Of a stretch of 9,827 bases of DNA, positions 1 to 5,256 are shown in pieces. Position 1 is the stretch's first letter; each line of letters begins with the position of its first letter. The notes beneath the pieces were generated by a model, which saw only the letters and a list, made by a program, of their open reading frames with translations, was not told the DNA's origin and ran no database searches. Made by a program: the position numbers and the translations under genes. Source of the DNA: Candidatus Obscuribacterales bacterium (GTDB lineage: Bacteria > Cyanobacteriota > Vampirovibrionia > Obscuribacterales > Obscuribacteraceae); NCBI GenBank assembly GCA_021732245.1, contig JAKFVJ010000168.1:1-9827 (forward strand), written 5' to 3'.

Positions 1-906
1 AGGCAATGTCACTTTGTCTTTTGTATGACCAAAGCGCACTCCATAAATTACAGGAATGCCTAATTGGCTTAGCCTATCTTTCAAAACATGTTCAATGCTG
101 TAATTGTAGTTGAGTACATTGCGCCTACTGTCACCAGGACGACAATCAATGCATTCACCAACCACAATTCCGGCAGCATCTTTCAATTTGCCTGCCAGCA
201 ATAACTGCGTAAGCATCCTATCGATACTGTGTGGTTCTTCCTGCAAGTCTTCTAAAAATACAATGCAGTCACGAGTATCAATTTCAAATTCAGTGCCCAT
301 AAGTTGTCTTAGAAGCGTCAGACAACCACCTATCAATTTCCCTTTGCCTTTTCCCTCAGCAAGAACCACATCCGGCGGCGGGTAATTCTCATCCCAAGCT
401 GATTGAGGTGGATGGACAACTTCGCCGACAGGCGAGTTTTCCATAACAGCTTTTACGAAGTGATCGTATGTGTATTGGCTATGACGAACGTTGCCTGCAG
501 TAGGACCGTGAAAGGTTACAAGCCCTGTCTTTTGATGAATAGGAATAAGCAGTCCTGTTATATCTGAATAACCAACAAAAGGCTTGGGATTTTTCTTCAC
601 CAAATCAAAATCAAGCTTGGGCAAAAGTCTCACTGTGCCATTGCCGCCACGCAGAGGAATAATTGCCGACACTGCCTTATCAGCAAAGTGCTCATGCAAA
701 TCCTCAAGCCTGGCTTCATCAGAACCTGCATAGGTGCCATAACTATCAAGAATGTGTTTACCGAGCTTTACCTTTAAACCAAGCGTAGACAACCACTTAA
801 CTGCCTTATCAACTTGTCCCGGCTCAAGGGGCGGCGAAGCTGGTGCGATCACACCAACGGTGTCGCCGGCTTTGAGTTTTCTTGGTTTGATAACTGATGT
901 CGACAT
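1..906 (-). CDS. LD-carboxypeptidase, peptidase family S66 (3' end outside window)
   Basis: Likely a cytoplasmic serine peptidase that removes the terminal D-alanine from murein tetrapeptides during peptidoglycan recycling (LdcA/MccF family). Translation from ATG at 906 gives 302 residues before the window edge. It opens with 'LKAGDTVGVIAPASPP', typical of the family. An 'LRGGNGTVRLLP' stretch lies near 85-96. The nucleophile motif 'GYSDIT' is at 112-117 (Ser114), 'FLEDLQEE' carries Glu219, and 'GHTKDKVTLP' carries His294. These match the Ser-Glu-His triad described for Pseudomonas LdcA. There is no signal peptide, as expected for the recycling enzyme. The family is usually about 300-330 residues, so only a short C-terminus is missing. 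No strong Shine-Dalgarno precedes the ATG. The frame is intact. The gene diverges from the acyl-CoA dehydrogenase gene. Family is certain; choice between recycling and MccF-like self-immunity is not settled by sequence, but the recycling role is the default. Confidence 0.93.
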   Translation of the reverse strand, partial: MSTSVIKPRKLKAGDTVGVIAPASPPLEPGQVDKAVKWLSTLGLKVKLGKHILDSYGTYAGSDEARLEDLHEHFADKAVSAIIPLRGGNGTVRLLPKLDFDLVKKNPKPFVGYSDITGLLIPIHQKTGLVTFHGPTAGNVRHSQYTYDHFVKAVMENSPVGEVVHPPQSAWDENYPPPDVVLAEGKGKGKLIGGCLTLLRQLMGTEFEIDTRDCIVFLEDLQEEPHSIDRMLTQLLLAGKLKDAAGIVVGECIDCRPGDSRRNVLNYNYSIEHVLKDRLSQLGIPVIYGVRFGHTKDKVTLP

Positions 907-1048
907 TGCTCTACATTTTAAACCCAACTAAGGTAAGGAACCCACACGGACAGATATCAAGCGCCGCATCTCCTCAAACACAAGTTAAACTGAACAAGTA
1001 GAGAGAAGTCCAGCAAATTGGACAAGCCGGATGGCAAGCGAATAAATA
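907..1048. other. divergent intergenic region between LD-carboxypeptidase and acyl-CoA dehydrogenase
   Basis: This 142-nt gap must hold the start signals of both diverging genes. I see no convincing paired -35/-10 on either strand. A small perfect hairpin is present, GTCCA (1008-1012) and TGGAC (1019-1023) around a six-base loop, about 25 nt before the plus-strand start. Neither start codon has a strong Shine-Dalgarno. A short ATG at 1031 runs into a stop after four codons. Confidence 0.4.
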
Positions 1049-2230
1049 ATGACGACACCGACAACTGAAAGAACCGTGAACCCACAAACTGGAAAAAGGG
1101 CTTTATTCAACGACAGTCAACTTGGTTGGCTAACAAAGGCAATGGCTTTTGCCGAAAAAATCCCTTTGGCTGACAAAATAAAGTCAGACACGGAAAACAG
1201 TTTCCGTAGGGATTTATTTGAGGCTGCATGTAAGGAGGGTTTTGGTGGTCTGCCGTTTCCTAAAACTTACGGCGGCTCCGGTGGCGACTATGTAAGTTTT
1301 TGTTTGTTGAATGAAGAATTCGGCAGAACTGTTGTGCCTGTAATGAGTTCTTTGGGCGTACATATTCTCTGTCAGGAACCAGTCTATAAATTCGGCAACG
1401 AAGAACAGAAAAAGAAATATCTGCCACCATCGTCCACCGGTGAATATTTAGCAGCGTTTGGATTGACTGAACCCAATGCCGGGTCAGATACAGCTGCCAT
1501 TCAGACAACGGCAAAGCTTGTCGGTGACGAGTACATACTTAACGGCACAAAGACATTTATCACATCAGGCGCTGCAGCCGACTATTACATTGTGATGGCC
1601 AAGCTTATCGATGATAAAAATCCGGATGCAGTGAAGTCGCCAAAATCAATTACCGCCTTTATAGTCGAGCGTAATTTCCCTGGATTTGCCGTCGGTCAGA
1701 AGTTCAACATGCTCGGCATGCGCGGCTATGCCACTTGCGAAATTGTTTTCAACGACTGCCGCGTACCCAAGAAGAATTTATTGGGTGAGCACGGACAAGG
1801 CCGCCAGGTTGCTTTAGGTAGTCTCGCTAAAGGCCGAGTAACAATTGCTGCCCAAGCAACCGGTTGGGCTCAAGGTGCGCTTGAAGGCATAGTTAGCCAT
1901 TTAAACGCACACAGAGAAAAGCTCAATGAAGTGGCCTATCTTGTAGGCGAACTGGCAATGCAAGTCGAATCAGCAAGAGCCCTTACCTATCAGGCAGCTT
2001 ACGCAATAGACCGTGGCGAAGGGGATGCTGTGTTAGCCGGCATGGCAAAAATCCAAGCAACGGATGCCGCTATGAAAGTAGCGACAGAAGCAATTTCCAT
2101 TGTTGGAGAAGAAGGGACAGAACCAAAACTTTTGCTCGAGCGCATTTTCCGTGATGCCAAAGCCGGGCAAATATATGAAGGCACCAACCAAATTCAAAGA
2201 TCACTTATTGCACGCAACCTATTGAAGTAG
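1049..2230 (+). CDS. acyl-CoA dehydrogenase family protein
   Basis: FAD-dependent enzyme expected to introduce an alpha-beta double bond into acyl-CoA thioesters and pass electrons to ETF; chain length cannot be told. At 393 residues it has normal family length. Visible landmarks are the helical N-domain with 'GGLPFPKTYGGSGGD' (66-80), the FAD/substrate motif 'FGLTEPNAGSD' (137-147), 'NGTKTFITSG' (165-174), the middle beta domain with 'MLGMRGYATCEIVFNDCRVP' (221-240), and the C-terminal 'QIYEGTNQIQR' (374-384). Glu377 there sits where the catalytic base lies in medium-chain enzymes. Two conserved pieces are altered: the usual R-x-x-F-G element of the C-domain is replaced by a shorter stretch around 'AHREKLNEVAYLV' (287-299), and the usual Q-x-x-G-G-x-G-Y reads 'SIVGEEGT'. 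Start ATG 1049 has only a weak upstream purine run. It is the first gene of a tight four-gene run; the next gene begins 3 nt after its stop. Confidence 0.92.
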   Translation: MTTPTTERTVNPQTGKRALFNDSQLGWLTKAMAFAEKIPLADKIKSDTENSFRRDLFEAACKEGFGGLPFPKTYGGSGGDYVSFCLLNEEFGRTVVPVMSSLGVHILCQEPVYKFGNEEQKKKYLPPSSTGEYLAAFGLTEPNAGSDTAAIQTTAKLVGDEYILNGTKTFITSGAAADYYIVMAKLIDDKNPDAVKSPKSITAFIVERNFPGFAVGQKFNMLGMRGYATCEIVFNDCRVPKKNLLGEHGQGRQVALGSLAKGRVTIAAQATGWAQGALEGIVSHLNAHREKLNEVAYLVGELAMQVESARALTYQAAYAIDRGEGDAVLAGMAKIQATDAAMKVATEAISIVGEEGTEPKLLLERIFRDAKAGQIYEGTNQIQRSLIARNLLK

Positions 2231-2233
2231 AAG

Positions 2234-2641
2234 ATGGAATTCATAACCAACTACATTCATCCATGGGCAATGCCCGCTGCCAAGATAGTTTTTTCTATGA
2301 TGATGCTTTTCTTGAGCTTTGCCGGCGTACTTTTGCTTGTCAACTATCAGCGTTTGATGCATAACTTGCAGGAAATGGAAATTTCCGCCAACCAGGAAAG
2401 AGATAACGTAATGTTTAACTTCACGGTTGCACGTGCCAATTTGAATCAACTGAAAGAACGCTTTTCCATTCCTTTATTGCAAGAAGCAGCTCCCTCGCTA
2501 AATGACCTGCTTAGTCATGTTGGTTCGCTTGCCTTTCTTGTCATGCGCCGCGATCCAAACCTGCTTAAATGGGGCGGCACGTTAATGAACTTGGCAAAGT
2601 CCGCCTATGGTTATTTCAAGGGCAAGCAATATAATATGTAG
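2234..2641 (+). CDS. hypothetical single-pass membrane protein
   Basis: I do not recognise this 135-residue protein. A hydrophobic segment at about residues 15-36 (rich in Met, Phe, Leu, Val) should form one membrane helix. A charged, probably helical stretch follows at 38-80 ('NLQEMEISANQERDN', 'ARANLNQLKERF'). A final part (about 85-130) has moderately hydrophobic helices with basic residues and ends in 'GYFKGKQYNM'. No enzyme motif is visible. The ATG follows the acyl-CoA dehydrogenase stop after 3 nt, so translational coupling is likely; an alternative ATG lies at 2270, but using it would cut the sequence just ahead of the membrane helix. Codon use and amino-acid make-up look like those of its neighbours. 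Its place between a lipid-oxidation gene and isoprenoid genes suggests a membrane-associated accessory role, which is only inference. Confidence 0.75.
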   Translation: MEFITNYIHPWAMPAAKIVFSMMMLFLSFAGVLLLVNYQRLMHNLQEMEISANQERDNVMFNFTVARANLNQLKERFSIPLLQEAAPSLNDLLSHVGSLAFLVMRRDPNLLKWGGTLMNLAKSAYGYFKGKQYNM

Positions 2642-2671
2642 CTCTTCCCTTTAAGACGACTCATCTGTCGC

Positions 2672-2677
2672 AGGAAG
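2672..2677 (+). promoter_or_regulatory. Shine-Dalgarno AGGAAG deciding the polyprenyl synthase start
   Basis: AGGAAG lies 9 nt before ATG 2687 but only 3 nt before the in-frame TTG at 2681. The spacing favours ATG 2687. Confidence 0.6.
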
Positions 2678-2686
2678 TGCTTGTTG

Positions 2687-3607
2687 ATGGTTGCTACAAC
2701 CAAATTTGATTTCGAAGAATTTGTCGCAAGTAAGCGCATGCTCGTCGACGCACATTTAGCCGAGTATTTGGCAACCGGTACTCCGGAAGTCCTCTATGAA
2801 TCAATGCGTTATTCGGTTTTGTCACCGGGCAAACGCATAAGAGCCTTACTTTGCCTGGCAGCAGCACAAGCTATAGATGAAGATGCACATCGAGTGGCAC
2901 TACCCTGTGCCTGCGCAATCGAAATGATTCACGCTATGAGCTTGATTCACGACGACTTACCGGCGCTTGATAACGATGACATTCGTCGCGGCAAACCAAC
3001 TAATCACAAAGTTTTTGGCGAAGCTATAGCTCTTCTAGCAGGCGATGCGTTATTGATGCTGGCGATGGAGACAATCGCTAATCACATCCCATCTTCTATA
3101 GACAAGTCTATTGTCGTGAAAGTCATAAGTGAATTAGCTAGAGCAACAGGCGCACCCGGCATGGTTGGCGGACAGGTAGATGATATTGCTTTCACTGGAG
3201 GCAAGCTGCCGGCGGACAAATTAACCATGCTCAATTCCATTCACCTGCGCAAAACGGGCTCACTCATTCGTTTTTCCACTTGGTCTGGAGCGACACTAGC
3301 CGGAGCCAGTCAAGAACAACAAAATAACTTCGCTGCTTTTGGCGAAATCCTTGGTTTGGCATTTCAAATTACAGATGACCTATTAGATGTGACAGGCAGT
3401 GCCGAGACCTTGGGCAAAACTCCGGGCAAAGATGCCGAAGCAAACAAACTTACCTTTGTTGCAATAGAGGGTATCGACAAGTCAAAAGCCAAGCTAGTGG
3501 ATCTACAACGTGAGGCAGAAACTGCTCTTGCCAAGACTGGTGTGAGCAAACAATCACTGATTTATTTGGAATCCCTTCTACAAATGGCGATTAATCGCGT
3601 AAGCTAA
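2687..3607 (+). CDS. crtE: polyprenyl (probably geranylgeranyl) diphosphate synthase
   Basis: Class I trans-prenyltransferase that condenses IPP with allylic diphosphates. From ATG 2687 it is 306 residues, normal for the FPP/GGPP synthase family. Motifs: 'GKRIRALL' (48-55; the usual R-P is R-A here), first Asp-rich motif 'DDLPALDNDD' (89-98) followed by 'RRGKPTNHKVFGE', 'GGQVDDI', and second Asp-rich motif 'DDLLD' (230-234) followed by 'GKTPGKD'. The residue five before the first Asp motif, which gates product length, is Met84 ('HAMSLIHDD'). Bacterial FPP synthases usually have Tyr there, and Met is common in plant and cyanobacterial GGPP synthases, so GGPP is the likelier product. The TTG at 2681 would add two residues but is too close to the Shine-Dalgarno. 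The gene lies 45 nt after the membrane-protein gene and 16 nt before the PAP2-like gene. An ispA-type FPP role cannot be excluded. Confidence 0.9.
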   Translation: MVATTKFDFEEFVASKRMLVDAHLAEYLATGTPEVLYESMRYSVLSPGKRIRALLCLAAAQAIDEDAHRVALPCACAIEMIHAMSLIHDDLPALDNDDIRRGKPTNHKVFGEAIALLAGDALLMLAMETIANHIPSSIDKSIVVKVISELARATGAPGMVGGQVDDIAFTGGKLPADKLTMLNSIHLRKTGSLIRFSTWSGATLAGASQEQQNNFAAFGEILGLAFQITDDLLDVTGSAETLGKTPGKDAEANKLTFVAIEGIDKSKAKLVDLQREAETALAKTGVSKQSLIYLESLLQMAINRVS

Positions 3608-3623
3608 AGCAAAAGATGAACTA

Positions 3624-4166
3624 ATGCAAATCAATCCCACAGCATTTATCCCAAATCTATTCGCGTTCGAACTGTTTTTTCCACCAGTATCGGAAACGAT
3701 GATAAACGGTTCATATCAACGAGGCTGGCAAGTTCTTTTAGCCTTTGCCGTTGCACTTTCCGTTGCTCAATGGATAAAGATCTTCCACAAACTAATTAAG
3801 ACCCGTCGTTTTGACTTACGCCTTTTGGCCAAAACCGGAGGCATGCCTTCAAGCCACAGCTCAAGCACAGTCGCTATGGCCGGCACGGTCGGACTAATTG
3901 AAGGGTTTAACTCCGTCTCTTTTTCTATCGCACTTTGTTTGGCCCTGGTTGTCATGTACGACGCAGCCGGCGTCAGGCGAACCGTAGGTTTACAAGCGCA
4001 AGTTGTGAACCAAATGCTTGAAGAACTCTTTTCAAATCACCCAACTATCTCTGGACAACGCATTAAAGAATTCCTAGGACACACTCCAAAGGAGGTTCTG
4101 GTAGGTGCAATTCTTGGTGGTTTGATTGCGTGGTTATGTAACGAATGGGTCACCAGCTGGGTCTGA
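3624..4166 (+). CDS. divergent PAP2 family membrane protein (YuiD / DUF212-like)
   Basis: Small integral membrane protein related to acid phosphatase/haloperoxidase-type phosphatases; its substrate is unknown. The signature regions are all here in 180 residues: 'TGGMPSSHSS' (71-80, with His78), 'YDAAGVRRTVGLQAQVVNQ' (112-130), and 'GHTPKEVLVGAILG' (152-165). Hydrophobic helices fall near 35-52, 82-110 and 157-172. The N-terminus (1-25, 'MQINPTAFIPNLFAFELFF...') is longer than I expect for the family; ATG 3699 (Met26) would give a more typical start, but neither has a strong Shine-Dalgarno. Position 16 nt after the prenyl diphosphate synthase makes a prenyl (di)phosphate a reasonable substrate guess, as other PAP2 enzymes act on undecaprenyl diphosphate. 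That is inference only. No strong terminator follows. Confidence 0.87.
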   Translation: MQINPTAFIPNLFAFELFFPPVSETMINGSYQRGWQVLLAFAVALSVAQWIKIFHKLIKTRRFDLRLLAKTGGMPSSHSSSTVAMAGTVGLIEGFNSVSFSIALCLALVVMYDAAGVRRTVGLQAQVVNQMLEELFSNHPTISGQRIKEFLGHTPKEVLVGAILGGLIAWLCNEWVTSWV

Positions 4167-4254
4167 TAAGCAAAGAAGGCTTTTGTCAACAAACCGCTTA
4201 GCTGCAAAGCATGAAAAGACTGTAATACCTGACTACTGCTAATTGTTTCGCGAT

Positions 4255-4265
4255 TGCTATATAAT
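4255..4265 (+). promoter_or_regulatory. probable promoter -10 (TATAAT) for the tandem RHH gene
   Basis: A consensus TATAAT stands at 4260-4265 inside TATATAAT. The overlapping TATATA (4258-4263) has a TG one base upstream (4255-4256), which would make an extended -10. No good -35 is present at 16-18 nt, in keeping with an extended -10 promoter. Transcription would begin near 4272. Confidence 0.5.
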
Positions 4266-4380
4266 CTGGAGCTTGGAAAGGGTTCCATAAAAGCCCTCGA
4301 ACACAGGAAGGGTGAGGCATTCACCTGACAACTACTCAAGGAAACACCTTGATTATCAAGTTGGATCCCGTTCTATTGAA

Positions 4381-4388
4381 AAGGAGGT
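4381..4388 (+). promoter_or_regulatory. perfect Shine-Dalgarno AAGGAGGT, 70 nt upstream of the ATG
   Basis: This is a full match to the 16S rRNA anti-Shine-Dalgarno, but no ATG, GTG or TTG follows at usable distance. The ATG at 4459 is 70 nt away and has no Shine-Dalgarno of its own. An ATC codon at 4400 opens a 20-codon frame whose TGA overlaps the ATG (ATGA), so coupled translation from a non-standard start is one explanation. See findings. Confidence 0.45.
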
Positions 4389-4458
4389 AAGGCGGAAAAA
4401 TCACAAAGAAGACTGTTGGCAACAACAGCAATCCAAGTGGACAACTGCCGAATACTAA

Positions 4459-5004
4459 ATGAACACAACGGTCCCAACAACCACCACTACCACCCAAGCC
4501 AAAACGACGTCCCCACGTCGCTCAAGATTCCCAGGCAAGGAATCAGGTTCGGTGTCCTTCAATTTGACGGCTCTAGGTCGTCAATTGCTGAAGGAACAAG
4601 CCGCTAAGGCTGGCGTGTCCAACGGCGATTACGTCGAAATGCTCATCCGTGAGCGTGCTGGACAACCTCCTCTGCGCTTGCCGGCATCTGCCAAGCAAAC
4701 AGGACCGAAGGGTGGCGCCAAGTCTTACTTCTTCGGCAAAAACAGAGGCACAACAACCGCTGTCTGCGTGACACCAATGGCACACAGACTGTTGGATGAA
4801 CAAGTTGCTGCTTCCCGTATGAGCCGTGGAGACTATATTGAATATCTACTGCGCGAGAAGTCTGGTGTGCTCGATGAGCACCTGAAAGCAGCGGCAGCCG
4901 CTCCTGCTCCAGCCCAACCAGCAACCTCAGCTCAGCCTCAAGTTGAGATTGTTAACCCGGTGGTACCTCCAGTAACCACCACCAACTTCGGGTCATTCAG
5001 CTAG
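4459..5004 (+). CDS. tandem ribbon-helix-helix-like protein, function unknown
   Basis: 181 residues in three parts: a Thr/Pro/basic N-terminus (1-22), two copies of one unit, and an Ala/Pro-rich tail (144-181). Each unit begins with S-x-F-x-G-K-x-x-G (22-30 and 89-97), then a short strand ('SVSFNLT' and 'TTAVCVT'), a helix, and a second helix with 'SNGDYVEMLIRERAG' (54-68) or 'SRGDYIEYLLREKSG' (122-136). The strand-helix-helix order and the S-x-x-D/E-Y-I-E pattern resemble CopG/Arc-type DNA-binding domains. Aligned by eye, about 15 of 35 core positions are identical between copies. Such domains bind DNA as dimers, so two in one chain could fold as a single-chain pseudo-dimer. I cannot name a target. 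No toxin or partner gene is adjacent. The ATG directly follows an in-frame TAA, so no longer in-frame start exists. A strong terminator follows 65 nt after the stop. Confidence 0.8.
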   Translation: MNTTVPTTTTTTQAKTTSPRRSRFPGKESGSVSFNLTALGRQLLKEQAAKAGVSNGDYVEMLIRERAGQPPLRLPASAKQTGPKGGAKSYFFGKNRGTTTAVCVTPMAHRLLDEQVAASRMSRGDYIEYLLREKSGVLDEHLKAAAAAPAPAQPATSAQPQVEIVNPVVPPVTTTNFGSFS

Positions 5005-5068
5005 TAGCCAATTTGGTCTAAACACCTAATTGCCCACACTAGTTGTGGCTGAAGTCTCATCCTCCTGT

Positions 5069-5100
5069 AAAAAACCCCTGGCGCACGCCGGGGGTTTTTT
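5069..5100. terminator. strong intrinsic terminator, symmetrical (probably bidirectional)
   Basis: A 14-bp stem (5069-5082 with 5087-5100, one G-U pair) closes a four-base loop GCAC. The stem starts with A6-C4 and ends with G5-T6, so each strand gives a GC-rich hairpin followed by a U run. It lies between the converging tandem RHH gene and GHL10 gene and can end transcription of both. Confidence 0.93.
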
Positions 5101-5116
5101 GTGTTTATAATTTCCC

Positions 5117-5250
5117 TTTTGTCATTCTGAGAAGCTCCAAGGGAGCGACGAAGAACCTGCCGTAAGTAGACGTAGTTCAAGTTGATCAACTTAAACTACG
5201 CTCCCAGACGGTAGATTCTTCACCTGCTACGCAGGCTCAGAATGACAAAA
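5117..5250. repeat. 134-nt nested palindromic intergenic element (MITE-like)
   Basis: Terminal 15-bp inverted repeats are perfect (5117-5131 TTTTGTCATTCTGAG and 5236-5250). Inside, 5150-5163 pairs with 5208-5221 (one mismatch and one G-U), and the centre is a 30-bp palindrome at 5171-5200 around GTTGATCAAC with one mismatch pair. 'GTCATTCTGAG' with inner 'GAAGAA-CT' recalls dispersed palindromic repeats that I have seen in many bacterial genomes; this is recollection, not a search. It encodes nothing and sits 6 nt beyond the stop codon of the GHL10 gene, so it would be transcribed into that mRNA's 3' end before the terminator. Confidence 0.8.
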
Positions 5251-5256
5251 AGGAGT

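Larger units (their letters stand above)
4167..4458 (+). other. 292-nt intergenic region / long leader of the tandem RHH gene
   Basis: No convincing gene lies here. It holds a -10 box (4260-4265) and then a leader of about 187 nt. Short perfect hairpins are visible: GGTGA/TCACC (4311-4315 with 4321-4325, five-base loop) and CAAGG/CCTTG (4337-4341 with 4347-4351, five-base loop). A perfect AAGGAGGT lies at 4381-4388. A GTG-initiated 48-codon frame (4312-4458) ends in a TAA directly before the ATG; its sequence resembles nothing I know. Confidence 0.5.

Noticed and set aside
110..385. Open plus-strand frame of 91 codons
   Set aside because: It is antisense to the LD-carboxypeptidase gene, whose reverse-strand frame carries all family motifs. 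The plus-strand product is Ser/Pro-rich and motif-free.
2681..2686. TTG at 2681 as start of the prenyl synthase
   Set aside because: It leaves only 3 nt to the Shine-Dalgarno, whereas ATG 2687 has a normal 9-nt spacing.
4167..4230. Possible terminator after the PAP2-like gene (AAAG-AAGG-CTTT and distant AAGC/GCTT pairs)
   Set aside because: Stems are only 4-5 bp and AT-rich, without a proper T run.
4312..4458. 48-codon GTG-started frame ending TAA directly before the RHH ATG
   Set aside because: AGGAAGG sits almost against the GTG, the product has no recognisable features, and the frame passes through the SD and hairpins. Kept only as a remote leader-peptide option.
4416..4607. TTG-started 63-codon frame overlapping the RHH gene start
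   Set aside because: It is out of frame with the duplicated-domain protein, lies 27 nt from the SD, and shows no family features.
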